NCBI GenBank assembly: GCA_022564935.1
Contig: JADFKM010000010.1
Location: 1 to 42,399, forward strand
Length of the DNA stretch: 42,399 nt
Direction: 5' to 3'
Origin: Candidatus Dadabacteria bacterium
Lineage (GTDB): Bacteria > Desulfobacterota_D > UBA1144 > Nemesobacterales > JADFKM01
The notes beneath the pieces are model-generated. The model had not been told where the DNA came from and did not search any database. It saw only the letters and a program-made list of their open reading frames with translations. Of this stretch, positions 8,151 to 17,608 are shown in pieces. The position numbers and the translations under genes were made by a program. Within the stretch, counting starts at the first letter, position 1. Every line of letters begins with the position of its first letter.

Positions 8151-10766
8151 CTAATTTCCTCCCTCATTCAATCTCTTCTTGAGTTCCGAGAGCATATTTA
8201 GGGCATCTAGCGGGGTGATTGACATGGGGTCGAGGGTCTTGAGCTCCCGGACAACCTCCCTTTCGTCCTCGCTCATTTCCTCTTGCGTGCCGTCTTCGAG
8301 CTTGGAGAAAAGGCCGATTTGCGTTCCCGACAGGGAGCCGTCGATGTTCCGTCCCGCCTTCTCCAGCTTCTCAAGAATAGATTTCGCCGTCTTGATTACC
8401 TCATCGGGCACCCCCGCAAGCCTCGCAACCTGTATGCCGTAGCTGTGGCTCGTGGCGCCGGGCACGAGCGTTCTCAAAAACACGATCTTCCCCCCCTCTT
8501 CCTTCACGTACACGTTGTAGTTCTTGATGCGCTTCCTAGACACTCCAAGCTCAGCGAGCTCATGGTAGTGGGTGGCGAACATTGTCCTTGCGCCGAGTTT
8601 ATATATGTGTTCGGCAACGGCCCACGCAAGGCTCATCCCGTCGAAAGTGCTTGTGCCCCTTCCGATTTCGTCGAAAATAACCAGGCTTCTCTTGGTGGCG
8701 TGCCTGAGAATGTATGCAGTCTCTACCATCTCGACCATGAAAGTGGACTGTCCGCGTGCCAGGTCGTCCGAGGCCCCCACGCGAGTAAATATCTTATCCA
8801 CTAAACCTATTTTGCCCGAGCGGGCGGGCACGAAACAGCCCAGCTGAGCCATGATAACGATTAGGGCAAGCTGTCTCATGACGGTGGACTTGCCAGCCAT
8901 ATTGGGGCCCGTGATCACGAGAAGCTGGTTCTCATCCAGATCCAGCCGTATGTCATTGGGCACAAACCTCTCACCCAGCTCCATCCTCTCCACAACTGGA
9001 TGCCTGCTCTCACGCAGGTCGATCACCCCTGTATTGTTAACGTCCGGTCTTACGTAGTCATAAACCTCCGAAACCTCTGCAAAGGAGCAAAGCACATCCA
9101 TTATTCCAATCAGCTCAGCAGTGAAGCGAACGCGGTGGTCCTGCGCGGCAACGCGCTGCCTCAACTGCTCGAATATGGCTCTTTCAAGCTCAATAATTTT
9201 CTCTTCGGCGCCTAAGATCTTCTCCTCAAACTCCTTGAGCTCCTGTGTGATATAACGCTCTGCGTTTACGAGGGTTTGCTTCCTGATGTACCCATAAGGC
9301 ACCAGCGCCAAGTTTGTCTTGGTAACCTCCAGATAGTAGCCGAACACCTTGTTAAAACCCACCTTTAACGAGCCTATGCCGGTCTTGTTCCTCTCGCGCA
9401 CTTCGAGGTCAGAAATCCACTTTTTCCCATCACTGCCTATCAGCCGGAGTTCGTCAAGCTCGGAGCTGTAGCCTTCTTTTATCACGCCCCCGTCACGCAC
9501 GGTGCCCGGAGGGCTCTCCACAAGCGCTCCTTCGAGCTCCCCGGCCAGGTCACCCAACTCATCGAACTCCTTGAATATTTTTTCAAGCAAAACGCAATCA
9601 GAACTCTCAAGCAACCCCTTTACCGTGCAGAGAAAGTATGATGTGTCCCTCAAGGCCGCCAGGTCGGTGGGCTTCGCGTAGCTGGTGCATATCCGGGACA
9701 TTAGCCGCTCCATGTCGCATATCTCACGAAGCGTCTTCCTAAGAGCGGAAAGAACCCCCGGGCTGCTCAGGAGCTCCTCTACTGCGTCCTGTCTCAGCTT
9801 TATCTTATCCAGGTCGATAAGAGGGTAGCTCAGCCACTGCTTGAGCAAACGTCCCCCCATAGCGGTATTTGTCTTGTCCAGCACCCACAGCAGCGTATTT
9901 ACCTTCTTCTTTCCCCGCAGGGTGTATCGAAGCTCGAGGTTCGTTTTTGTGAACTCGTCCAGTGAAAGGTACTCGGAGGCGTCGTAGTATCTGATATTCG
10001 GGAAGCGGGGCATATCATCCATCTGAGTGTCTTCAAGATAGTGGATGATCGCTCCGCTTGCTATTACGGCGTCCGGGTATCCTTCAAGCCCGAACGGCTC
10101 AAGCGTGCCTGTGCCAAGGTGGTCGGTCAAGGCGTCCCTGGCCGTTTCCAGATCCCAAACCCACGACTCCACAACGGTGAGAAGGGGGTCCCATCTCGAA
10201 GACATGGAATATGTGAGGTCTTTGTCTTCATACAGCCGCTCAGGCAGCAACACCTCTCTGGGCTCGAGATGGCTCAGCTCTTCAATGACCTCCCTTTGAG
10301 TGGGGTACGCAGTAGTCCTGAATGCCGCCGTTGAAACATCGGCATGGGCAAGCCCGTAACCCCCCTTACCCTTCCATATGGCGGCGATGAAGTTGTTGGT
10401 CTTGGAATCGAGCTTTTCGGTGTCCAGCACGGCGCCGGGGGTTAGAACCCTTGTGACTTTCCTCTCAACGATGCCCTTTGCAGATTTGGGGTCTTCTATC
10501 TGGTCACAGATAGCCACTTTGTGTCCGCTCTCAAGCAGCCTCGTAATATATGTTTCAACACTATGGAATGGGACGCCGCACAGAGGAACGGGGTTTTCGG
10601 AGGACTTGTTTCGAGATGTCAACGCAAGACCGAGGATCTTGGACGCTACCCGTGCATCTTCGAAAAACATCTCATAGAAATCGCCCAGCCTGAACATCAG
10701 TATGCTGTCGGGATACTCCTTTTTTATCTTCCGGTACTGGCTCATCATGGGGGTGTCTTTGCCCAT
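8151..10766 (-). CDS. mutS: DNA mismatch repair protein MutS
   Basis: 871 residues, full length for bacterial MutS. Residues 30-32 (FYE, in FRLGDFYEMFF) form the mismatch-stacking Phe-x-Glu motif. The connector, lever and clamp domains follow. The C-terminal ABC ATPase has Walker A GPNMAGKST (620-628), Walker B with DEIGRGTSTFDG (from about 699) and FATHYHEL. The extreme C-terminal helix-turn-helix dimerisation region is present (ITPLDALNMLSELKKRL). It recognises mismatches and recruits MutL, which is not in the window. Transcribed alone; 170 bp separate it from the efflux operon downstream. No strong ribosome site before the ATG. Confidence 0.98.
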   Translation of the reverse strand: MGKDTPMMSQYRKIKKEYPDSILMFRLGDFYEMFFEDARVASKILGLALTSRNKSSENPVPLCGVPFHSVETYITRLLESGHKVAICDQIEDPKSAKGIVERKVTRVLTPGAVLDTEKLDSKTNNFIAAIWKGKGGYGLAHADVSTAAFRTTAYPTQREVIEELSHLEPREVLLPERLYEDKDLTYSMSSRWDPLLTVVESWVWDLETARDALTDHLGTGTLEPFGLEGYPDAVIASGAIIHYLEDTQMDDMPRFPNIRYYDASEYLSLDEFTKTNLELRYTLRGKKKVNTLLWVLDKTNTAMGGRLLKQWLSYPLIDLDKIKLRQDAVEELLSSPGVLSALRKTLREICDMERLMSRICTSYAKPTDLAALRDTSYFLCTVKGLLESSDCVLLEKIFKEFDELGDLAGELEGALVESPPGTVRDGGVIKEGYSSELDELRLIGSDGKKWISDLEVRERNKTGIGSLKVGFNKVFGYYLEVTKTNLALVPYGYIRKQTLVNAERYITQELKEFEEKILGAEEKIIELERAIFEQLRQRVAAQDHRVRFTAELIGIMDVLCSFAEVSEVYDYVRPDVNNTGVIDLRESRHPVVERMELGERFVPNDIRLDLDENQLLVITGPNMAGKSTVMRQLALIVIMAQLGCFVPARSGKIGLVDKIFTRVGASDDLARGQSTFMVEMVETAYILRHATKRSLVIFDEIGRGTSTFDGMSLAWAVAEHIYKLGARTMFATHYHELAELGVSRKRIKNYNVYVKEEGGKIVFLRTLVPGATSHSYGIQVARLAGVPDEVIKTAKSILEKLEKAGRNIDGSLSGTQIGLFSKLEDGTQEEMSEDEREVVRELKTLDPMSITPLDALNMLSELKKRLNEGGN

Positions 10767-10921
10767 AGCTTCTGATTATATCAACCAAAGAGCTTTTGCT
10801 CAACTCCAAATAAAACCTGCATCAGCAGCCGAATTAATTTAATTCGTAATTGAAGAGAGTTACATATTAAACCAAATCCACAATATTAAGTTCTTCCTAC
10901 ACACTCCCATACCTGTGCGTA

Positions 10922-10949
10922 TTGGAAACGGAGACAATATAGTTAATAT
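10922..10949 (+). promoter_or_regulatory. Putative sigma70 promoter for the YjbQ-family gene
   Basis: TTGGAA and TAATAT separated by 16 bp, in the AT-rich divergent region between mutS and the YjbQ gene. Motif inspection only. Confidence 0.35.
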
Positions 10950-10997
10950 ATATGTTTGTCGGCTAAGAGAGCGCTTAGAAAATCGGGGGGAAGCATT

Positions 10998-11417
10998 ATG
11001 AGCGTTGTTACAAAGGGAATCGAGCTTCAAACAAGGGGGGAAACGGACGTTATCGACATAACTCGTGATGTCCAGGATGCAGTTTCGCGCTCTGAATTGA
11101 GCTCAGGTACAGCAACCGTTTTTGTGTCCGGCTCCACCGCAGGGGTAACGACCATAGAGTACGAGAGCGGAGCCGTGAGGGATTTCCAGGGGGCAATCGA
11201 TAGAATCGCTCCCAAGGACATACACTACTATCATGATGCCAGGTGGGGAGACGGCAACGGCTATTCCCACGTGAGAGCAGCGACCCTTGGGCCGTCTCTC
11301 ACCGTCCCTTTCAGCTCCAAGAAGCTCCTTCTCGGAACCTGGCAGCAGATAGTATTAGTGGACTTCGACAACAGGCCGAGATCAAGGAAGATCGTCGTTC
11401 AGCTGATGGGCGAGTAG
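10998..11417 (+). CDS. YjbQ / UPF0047 family protein
   Basis: 139 residues from the ATG at 10998, which has GGGGGGAA seven bases upstream. The ORF-track start at 10956 adds 14 residues with no family match, so I reject it. The family pattern is clear: FVSGSTAGVTTIEYE near the middle, DGNGYSHVRAA, then LLLGTWQQIVLVDFDNRPR and RKIVVQLMGE at the C-terminus. YjbQ proteins are small, trimeric and cytosolic, and have weak thiamin-phosphate-synthase-like activity; their real role is unsettled. Here SGSTAG replaces the more usual PHTTA-type sequence. Single gene, divergent from mutS. Confidence 0.92.
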   Translation: MSVVTKGIELQTRGETDVIDITRDVQDAVSRSELSSGTATVFVSGSTAGVTTIEYESGAVRDFQGAIDRIAPKDIHYYHDARWGDGNGYSHVRAATLGPSLTVPFSSKKLLLGTWQQIVLVDFDNRPRSRKIVVQLMGE

Positions 11418-11583
11418 TGACCGGAATAAACCATTATCCATACAACCGGGTCAGCGGAACGCCCTTGAGGCTGCATATCTCAATCACGTCTCACACATCT
11501 TGGGTATGTGCAGTTCATGTAGGCGCTTTCCAGATATTCTCCAAGTATAAAGGCTAGTTACAACTCAGTACCCACCGACCGCA

Positions 11584-12243
11584 TCACACAAACTTAACTG
11601 AGAAATGCTGGGGTTTATACCTCACGTTAAGGTTGACGATCAGCGGAGTGATCGCTTCTATCATCATCGATGCCTCGAGCGGCCCTGCATCCAGAGCCCT
11701 TAGATTCTCCATCTCCTCGGTCAGGTTTTTCACCACCTCTTTTGCGCCGTCGTCATCTCCGCACAGCACCACATCGTAATCAAGAACCCGGTCAATTTCT
11801 TTGAGCTCCGAGGCGGGCAAGTTGTGATACGCAGAAACCAGCCTCACCGATTCCGGCAGGGCCTCTTTTATTTCCTGCGCAGCAGAGCCCTGCGCCGGGG
11901 TGGTATACATGAATACTTTCCCCACTCTGCTCATCGGCACAACGGGAGAAATCACGATCTGATCCTCTAAACTGGACTTTATCTGCTCCAGGGTCGAAAC
12001 GGCGTATTCATAGGGAAGACTTATCACTATGACCTCGGAGGCCGCAGCAGCGTCGGCGTTCACCCCACCTTGAATATCAGATTCGATGCCAAGCTCAAAG
12101 AGCCGCTTATTGTAGCCATCGGCTATTCCCGTCGCCTTCTCCTCGCTCCTTGAGCCGATGTATATATCGTGTCCGGCTTTTGTCCACCTCAGCACCAAGC
12201 CCTCCGCTATATCTCCCGTTCCGCCTAGAAGTGAAATTTTCAC
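11584..12243 (-). CDS. npdG: NADPH-dependent F420 reductase (F420H2:NADP oxidoreductase)
   Basis: 219 residues from a GTG start with AAAGGAG upstream. The N-terminus MKISLLGGTGDIAEGLVLRW followed by YIGSRSEEKA is a Rossmann GxGxxG fold with the Ser-Arg pair that selects NADP(H). The body (VVPMSRVGKVFMYTTPAQGS, VSAYHNLPASEL, VVLCGDDDGAK, DAGPLEASMMIEAITPLIVNLN) matches the Npd family that moves hydride between NADPH and coenzyme F420. This implies that the organism makes or uses F420; no F420 synthesis gene is in the window. A KARI/ProC-like reductase is the main alternative, but the C-terminal motifs favour Npd. Confidence 0.88.
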   Translation of the reverse strand: MKISLLGGTGDIAEGLVLRWTKAGHDIYIGSRSEEKATGIADGYNKRLFELGIESDIQGGVNADAAAASEVIVISLPYEYAVSTLEQIKSSLEDQIVISPVVPMSRVGKVFMYTTPAQGSAAQEIKEALPESVRLVSAYHNLPASELKEIDRVLDYDVVLCGDDDGAKEVVKNLTEEMENLRALDAGPLEASMMIEAITPLIVNLNVRYKPQHFSVKFV

Positions 12244-12563
12244 GGCTGCGCCACTCCTTTATTATGTGATTACCTTGTTTAATCTATAAATTAACTCTCA
12301 AAGGTAAAAAACGCTGAACCAACACTCACCGAACAAAAAATCCAATTCTGACTTTCTTTTACTCAGAACTCTAAATAGCGCCTATTCCCTCCAGCGCAAT
12401 CAATCCAATCTATTAATGAGCTTTCTCAAACCCTAAGAAAGGCGGCTGCCCCCCCCCCTCAGAAAACCTCGTACAATTTATCTAACAATATACCGAAGGT
12501 CAATATACATACTTCCGAGCATATGAATCGGGGACTCTTCCTCGGTCTAGCCAGCACCCGACG
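12244..12563. other. Intergenic, nothing recognised
   Basis: 320 bp of AT-rich sequence with a run of ten C near 12452. No ORF, hairpin with T-run or convincing promoter found. Confidence 0.4.
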
Positions 12564-12851
12564 CTATTTCAATAAAAGGTCGTAAGGGTCGTCATCGAAA
12601 TCTCGAATCAAAAGGGTCTTGCGCCCCGAGCGGTGACCCTTGATGATCTCGACCCTGGAACGCGCAACGCCCAGCTTTTTTGCAACCACTTCGGTAAGGG
12701 CCCTGTTCGACCTTCCGTCAACCGGAGGAGATGCGACCTTGATCTTGACCCTCCCCTCGACAATTCCAACCACTTCATTTGCCGAGGCCCTGGGAACAAC
12801 ATGAACCTCAAGGGTGCATGAGCCGTATTTCGGTTTTCCGGCCAACCTCAA
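12564..12851 (-). CDS. YggU / DUF167 family protein
   Basis: 95 residues. The pattern VVPRASANEVVG, VKIKVASPPVDGRSNRALTEVVAKKL and VEIIKGHRSGRKTLLI is typical of the YggU/DUF167 fold, a small alpha/beta protein of unknown biochemical role. It begins with TTG, and this start codon overlaps the TGA stop of yggT (TTGA), so translation is probably coupled. Last gene of the yggS-proC-yggT-yggU operon. Confidence 0.92.
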   Translation of the reverse strand: MRLAGKPKYGSCTLEVHVVPRASANEVVGIVEGRVKIKVASPPVDGRSNRALTEVVAKKLGVARSRVEIIKGHRSGRKTLLIRDFDDDPYDLLLK

Positions 12852-13153
12852 AAACCTCGTTTCATTGCAATCCCGTATTCAATCAGGGATTGAATAAATA
12901 ACTGTTGAACGAAGAATATCGCAACGATAACTATTATAGGAGACAGGTCTATGCCGCTAATTGGAGGTATGTATTTCCGAATCCTGCTCATTACGGGCTC
13001 TGTAACCTTAAAAAGGAACCTTACTATGGGGTTGTAAGGGTCGGGGTTTACCCACGAGATTAACGCCCTGATGATAACAACCCATATGTAGACATACATA
13101 AGCATGTCCAGGGCTCTTCCAACAGCAATAATCAAATTACCTAGTACGAACAC
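12848..13153 (-). CDS. YggT family integral membrane protein
   Basis: 101 residues with two membrane spans. LMYVYIWVVIIRALISWVNP carries the family ISWVNPDPYNPIVRFL motif, followed by TEPVMSRIRKYIPPISGIDLSPI. YggT proteins are linked to osmotic tolerance, and often to cell-division or membrane-organisation loci in Gram-positives. It starts with GTG directly after the proC stop codon; the last proC codons supply its ribosome site (GGAGGT). Confidence 0.93.
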   Translation of the reverse strand: MFVLGNLIIAVGRALDMLMYVYIWVVIIRALISWVNPDPYNPIVRFLFKVTEPVMSRIRKYIPPISGIDLSPIIVIVAIFFVQQLFIQSLIEYGIAMKRGF

Positions 13154-13969
13154 CTATTTACCTCCCCCTGAGAGTTCTTTTGAGCGCCTGGCGGCGGCCT
13201 CTACGGCAGAGACGACAGCGGCACGGAAGGCGTTTTCTTCAAGCGCCTTAATGCCTTCGATGGTGGTTCCTCCGGGCGAGGAGACCTTGTCCTTAAGCAC
13301 GGCCGGATGCATCGACTCCTCCATCAATATCCTTGCCGTGCCGAGGACGGTTTGAGCCGCAAGCTTCAGGGCGAGCTCCCTGGGCAGCCCCATCTTTACC
13401 CCGCCGTCAGAAAGCGCCTCGACAAACATGGCGACGAATGCAGGGCCGCTCCCGCTGAGACCGGTCACGGCATCCATCAGCTCTTCTGTGTCTATAACAA
13501 ACGAAGCGCCGAAGGAGTTGAAAACCTTCATAATAAACGACTTGTCAGCCCCCTTGACCAGCGGGTTGAAATACAGGACAGAGGCGCCGCACCCAACGAG
13601 GACGGGTGTGTTGGGCATCACGCGCACCAGCTTTACCCGCGCCCCTATTGCGTCCTCGATGAAGAAGGTTGTGACGCCGGCAGCAATGGAAATGAGAGTT
13701 TTATCCAGGGTGATATGGCCCCTAATCTCCTCCAGAACCTCTGCGATATTCACGGGTTTTACGGCGAGAACCACGTAATCGCAGCTCCCGGCAATCTCGG
13801 TGTTGCTATCGGAAACCTTTACGCCGTATGACTTTGAGACCTTTTTCAGGCGGCTTTTGACCGCATCGCTCACGAAAATGCTTTGAGGCTCAAGGACACC
13901 GGAGGCGACCAGCCCCTTGATCATAGCCTCGGCCATATTGCCAGCCCCAATGAATCCCAGGTTTTTCAT
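13154..13969 (-). CDS. proC: Pyrroline-5-carboxylate reductase
   Basis: 271 residues, standard length. IGAGNMAEAMIKGL is the NAD(P)-binding glycine loop, VRVMPNTPVLVGCG the substrate-side motif, and SGSGPAFVAMFVEALSDGG with VSSPGGTTIEGIKALEE forms the C-terminal dimer and active-site helices. It catalyses the last step of proline synthesis, P5C + NAD(P)H to proline. It sits between yggS (25 bp upstream) and yggT (directly abutting), the conserved arrangement in many bacteria. Confidence 0.97.
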   Translation of the reverse strand: MKNLGFIGAGNMAEAMIKGLVASGVLEPQSIFVSDAVKSRLKKVSKSYGVKVSDSNTEIAGSCDYVVLAVKPVNIAEVLEEIRGHITLDKTLISIAAGVTTFFIEDAIGARVKLVRVMPNTPVLVGCGASVLYFNPLVKGADKSFIMKVFNSFGASFVIDTEELMDAVTGLSGSGPAFVAMFVEALSDGGVKMGLPRELALKLAAQTVLGTARILMEESMHPAVLKDKVSSPGGTTIEGIKALEENAFRAAVVSAVEAAARRSKELSGGGK

Positions 13970-13994
13970 TTTCGCCGCCGCTGCCTCTTTAAAG

Positions 13995-14699
13995 TCAGTC
14001 CCTAGGGCCGAATATAGCCCTGCCTATTCTAACATAAGTTGCCCCTTCTTCAATCGCCACAATGTAATCGTCGCTCATACCCATCGAAAGCTCTCTTAGA
14101 CGCGGATAGCGCTCCACGTGCCTATCCCGCATCTCCCTCAGGGCACGGAAGTATGGTCTTGCCTCCTCAGGGTGTTTTGAGAGCGGGGCCATGGTCATAA
14201 GCCCCCTGACCTCCACATGCTTCATTACCGAAATTTTGGACAGATAATCCCCGAGCTCCGCCTCCTTTATGCCACCTCTCTCCGGGATCCCGGCTATATT
14301 GACCTCAAGCAGTACAGATGTGCAAACACCCGCCTTCGCCGACCGCTTCTCTATCTCCCGGGCGATCTTTACGCTGTCGAGAGAATGGATCAGCCTCACC
14401 CTGCCGGCAACGTATTTTACCTTATTTGCCTGCAGTTTTCCTATAAAATGCCAGTTTACAACCTCCCCACAGCGCTCTGACACACTCAGTAGTTTATCCC
14501 GGAACTCCTGCGCATAGTTCTCCCCGAAATCCCTCAGCCCGCACAGCAGCGCATCGAGCACGGCTTCGGTAGGGAACCCTTTTGTCACTGCAATAAAGCA
14601 AACCTCGGCGGGGTCGCGCCCGGCTTTTTCCGCCGAAACGGCGATAGCTTCCCTCACCCTTTCAATGTTGTCCCGTATTTCATCTAAACTGAGAACCAT
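13995..14699 (-). CDS. YggS / PLPBP pyridoxal-phosphate homeostasis protein
   Basis: 234 residues. The cofactor Lys lies in FIAVTKGFPTEAV, followed by DFGENYAQEFRDK, WHFIGKLQANKVKYV, EVNIAGIPERGG, GLMTMAP and LSMGMSDDYIVAIEEGATYVRIGRAIFG, all diagnostic of the family. It is a TIM-barrel PLP carrier without enzyme activity that buffers vitamin B6 and amino-acid pools. The usual WHFIGHLQ reads WHFIGKLQ here. First gene of the four-gene operon, with AGAGGG before the ATG. Confidence 0.96.
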   Translation of the reverse strand: MVLSLDEIRDNIERVREAIAVSAEKAGRDPAEVCFIAVTKGFPTEAVLDALLCGLRDFGENYAQEFRDKLLSVSERCGEVVNWHFIGKLQANKVKYVAGRVRLIHSLDSVKIAREIEKRSAKAGVCTSVLLEVNIAGIPERGGIKEAELGDYLSKISVMKHVEVRGLMTMAPLSKHPEEARPYFRALREMRDRHVERYPRLRELSMGMSDDYIVAIEEGATYVRIGRAIFGPRD

Positions 14700-14821
14700 A
14701 TCTTAACCCTCTTTCCAACACAAGGAACTGTGCTAAATCACGTCAGCGAACAACTCAAGGGAACCATTTTTTTACGTAACAAAAAAACATAAAATATTAA
14801 CACAACATTCAGAAAGCGCAC

Positions 14822-14857
14822 AAAAAAACCGGAGCGCCCTTTGTGGGACGCCCCGGT
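14822..14857 (-). terminator. Rho-independent terminator, repeated hairpin copy 1
   Basis: On the minus strand the stem ACCGGGGCGTCCC / GGGCGCTCCGGT (loop ACAAA, two internal mismatches) is followed by TTTTTTT. It lies 45 bp after the stop of the first tagged gene. The same hairpin recurs after every tagged gene in the window. Confidence 0.85.
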
Positions 14858-14903
14858 CTATTTTTCACTTTAAAAGGAAGGTAACCCCCCCTTATTCAGC
14901 CCC

Positions 14904-16301
14904 CTAGTCCTCTTCCCTTCTCCGCAGCATCGAGCGCAGGCCTACGACAAGAAGCGGAATCAATACTACGAGCGCGTTGGCCGCCGTTGTGCCCGCGCTT
15001 GCCGTAGAGGCTATGGCGCAGCCACCACCGCCGCCATCTACTTCAACACAAGCTCCCGCCTCGCATACCTCGCCCTCGGCGCAATCCGCATCAACGGTAC
15101 ACTCGGGCTCCTCAATACAAGTTCCCACCTCGCATACCTCACCCTCGGCGCAGTCTGCATCAATAATACACTCGGGCGCCGGAACACATTCTCCCGCCTC
15201 GCATACCTCACCTTCGGCGCAATCTGCATCGGTGGTACACTCGGGGAGAGGCACGGGCACAGTCCTCGGCCCCTCGGCATGCATCCAATCGCCTCCTGCT
15301 ATACTAATTGGGTCTTTTAAAAACTCAACAAATCCCCAGCCCCACAAACCCATCTCGTTCTCTAGCCCTTCAAGACCGCTTACTGCTATCTTTATCCAGC
15401 CGAAATCAGTGCCCCCGGGACAGAGTACCTGGTTTCCAAGCAGGTTGTTTGCCTGCCCGATATTACCGTTAAGTCCTATGTCGAAGAAGCAGTTCTGAGG
15501 CACGGGGCTGCAAGAGACCGGGTTTTCGTCTTCATCAAATATCAGTGGAGTCCACACGGCGTCTCCCGGCTCGGCGGCGTATCCGCCAAAAACCCCCTCG
15601 TAGTTGTCCCTGAACGCTATGCTCACCAGGTCTCCGAGCGTCACTTGACCAGAATCAAAAAAGATGGTCTTTAGTATCTCAGGCTGAAGTAGAACGTACC
15701 CGTTCGATACCCCGTCAAGCACCGTGCCGTCGGGCAATACGGCGGCCGTGGAAAAACTCACCGCGTCCCTTCCCATGGCAGGAATCCTGTAGGAAAAACC
15801 GTTCAGGCTCTCATCCCTCATGGTGCTGTCGCCGAACAGGTGCTGGAAGGCTATGGCGTTCCTAGAGCCGGGGGCGTCTATGGGGGTTATGACCACAAAG
15901 CCCTTCGTGTCTATAACACTAATGCCCACAGGCCCCGGGTTTGAAGGGTCGTTCCTCTCCAGGTCCATCTCGTCGTTAAAGAAATAGACGTGTGTGTCTC
16001 GTGGGGTAAGGAGGTCGTTGAAATTGGATTCAGCGCACAGCACCGCCGTCAGGGGGTTTCCCGGTGATGTGTTGCTGCTTTGAAATATCTGCACGTGTAT
16101 GTTCACGGGGGTGCTCACGCTCGTGTTGGTTATCTGAATTGCGGTCCCTCTATCGTTAGTAGTATCAAAATCATAGAAGAAAACGAGCTGGCTGGACGGC
16201 CTGTTCGTGGCGCCCGTGGGGGCTATGACCTGCGCGCCCGCAGTCAGCATAAGGGTTAAAACCGCCGCAAGACTCAATCCCAATACCTTAATATGTTTCA
16301 T
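14904..16301 (-). CDS. Secreted 'SQL' family protein with DADC repeats and C-terminal Cys-TM-Arg tag (pair 1, long)
   Basis: 465 residues. Residues 1-24 form a signal peptide. Residues about 25-345 are a body domain shared with five other proteins in this window; recurring blocks are [97 protein letters not shown] and GWIKIAVSGLEGLENEMG. Then comes a linker of three 23-residue repeats (TDADCAEGEVCEAGECV type, Cys-rich, 69-bp DNA period). The tail at 423-465 consists of GGGGGC, a small-residue stretch, a membrane helix ([13 protein letters not shown]) and RRREED. By analogy with MYXO-, JDVT- and GlyGly-CTERM signals, the tail should be cut and the protein kept at the surface. Function of the body is unknown. 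It follows its short partner by 43 bp. Confidence 0.85.
   Translation of the reverse strand: MKHIKVLGLSLAAVLTLMLTAGAQVIAPTGATNRPSSQLVFFYDFDTTNDRGTAIQITNTSVSTPVNIHVQIFQSSNTSPGNPLTAVLCAESNFNDLLTPRDTHVYFFNDEMDLERNDPSNPGPVGISVIDTKGFVVITPIDAPGSRNAIAFQHLFGDSTMRDESLNGFSYRIPAMGRDAVSFSTAAVLPDGTVLDGVSNGYVLLQPEILKTIFFDSGQVTLGDLVSIAFRDNYEGVFGGYAAEPGDAVWTPLIFDEDENPVSCSPVPQNCFFDIGLNGNIGQANNLLGNQVLCPGGTDFGWIKIAVSGLEGLENEMGLWGWGFVEFLKDPISIAGGDWMHAEGPRTVPVPLPECTTDADCAEGEVCEAGECVPAPECIIDADCAEGEVCEVGTCIEEPECTVDADCAEGEVCEAGACVEVDGGGGGCAIASTASAGTTAANALVVLIPLLVVGLRSMLRRREED
15040..15255 (-). repeat. In-gene 69-bp tandem repeats coding for DADC units (pair 1)
   Basis: cctcgcatacctc starts at 15059, 15128 and 15197, an exact 69-bp period (23 residues). 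Confidence 0.88.
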
Positions 16302-16344
16302 AAGAGTTCCTCCTTAATAAACTTTATTTGATATGCAAGCTCCC

Positions 16345-17439
16345 TCATTTCCCAATCATCCACGATGCGCCCCCAAAATCAAACGGCGTGGGGGTCGGTG
16401 ATATTATTATTTGGTTCGTGACATATTCGTTGGTAATAGCCACGATTCCTATATTGTTTTCAGGGTTGCTAAGGCCGCTCACGCCTATCTTTACCCATCC
16501 CCTGAAATTCGGGTTGCCCGGGCATAGCACCTGCTCACCCGTAAGCAGCTCGTCTGCAGGCACAAACCCAAAAACGCCGTCGCCGTTAAGACCGATGTCC
16601 ATGAAGCAGAAATGGGGCACAGGGCTGCACGATACGGGGTTCTCAAACTCATCGAATATAAGGGGCGTCCAGGTGGCGTCTCCCGGCTCGGCGACGTACC
16701 CGAACGGGCCGTCATAGTTGTCACTGAACACTATGCTTATAACATCTGCGAAGTTTTCGAAGGGCCCTTGCATTATTTCGTGGAAGTTAAACTCCAAAAA
16801 ACGGGGCTGGAGAAGCTCGTAGGCGTTTGAGGTGCCGTCGAGCACAGTGCCGTCGGCAACGAGCGCTCCCGAAGAATCAACGGCGTCCCTTCCCGTAGCG
16901 TTGAGCTGGTAGCCTATGCCTAGGTTGACTATATCGGTGACGAAGGTCCTGCCGAACATGTGCTTGTGAGCTATGGCGTTGCGCGTACCCGGGGCGTCTA
17001 TGGGAGTTATGACCACAAACCCCTTCGTGCCGTTAAAGCCGCCTACAAATACTACATTCGACGGGTCGTTAGTGAAAACCTGACTCATGAAATAGACATG
17101 CATATCGTTGGGTGTGTAGAAGTCGTTGAAGTTCGTCTCCCGGCACAGCACGGCGGTGTTTGGGTTGCCAGGCTCGGGGTTGCTGCTCGCAAATATTTGG
17201 ACGTGGACCCATGTGGGTGTATCTACGCTCGCGTTCACGACCTGAATTGCGGTATCCCGGTCGGTGAAAGGGTCACCGCCTGAGCCTTCGGAGTCGTACC
17301 AGAATATGAGCTGGCTCGCCTGCTCGGTAGTTTTCCCCACGGGAGACACCATCTGGGAGACGGCTATGGTAGAGACCAGCCCTATGAGGATGGTAATTAC
17401 CACAGCTCCGAGCGCTCTGTAGATTTTCTTTATGCTCAT
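16345..17439 (-). CDS. Secreted 'SQL' family protein without tag (pair 1, short)
   Basis: 364 residues. Signal peptide about 1-29 (VVITILIGLVSTIAVSQ), then the same body domain as its downstream neighbour: [124 protein letters not shown]. It ends at GGASWMIGK, exactly where the tagged paralogues continue into their Cys-rich linkers, so it is predicted to be soluble or held non-covalently. First gene of the pair, with AAGGAGGAAGG before the ATG. No catalytic signature seen; beta-rich by inspection. Confidence 0.83.
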   Translation of the reverse strand: MSIKKIYRALGAVVITILIGLVSTIAVSQMVSPVGKTTEQASQLIFWYDSEGSGGDPFTDRDTAIQVVNASVDTPTWVHVQIFASSNPEPGNPNTAVLCRETNFNDFYTPNDMHVYFMSQVFTNDPSNVVFVGGFNGTKGFVVITPIDAPGTRNAIAHKHMFGRTFVTDIVNLGIGYQLNATGRDAVDSSGALVADGTVLDGTSNAYELLQPRFLEFNFHEIMQGPFENFADVISIVFSDNYDGPFGYVAEPGDATWTPLIFDEFENPVSCSPVPHFCFMDIGLNGDGVFGFVPADELLTGEQVLCPGNPNFRGWVKIGVSGLSNPENNIGIVAITNEYVTNQIIISPTPTPFDFGGASWMIGK

Positions 17440-17608
17440 CGATCCTTCCTCCTTAAATTGAAGTTGCGTATTATATCAGTCTCTTTGTTAACTTGTAGTC
17501 AACCCGAACCAAATACCCAATATACAACCACGTAAATTATTGAGCCTTTTTAAGAAAAAAGCTATATCCTTAGTTATTTAAAAAGAATTCCTCCGTACCC
17601 TCACTTTT

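Noticed and set aside
14977-15498. Plus-strand ORFs opposite tagged genes (also 17831, 24599, 27672), Pro/Ser-rich
   Set aside because: Mirror images of the Cys-rich linkers and tails; repeated only because the sense genes are repeated.
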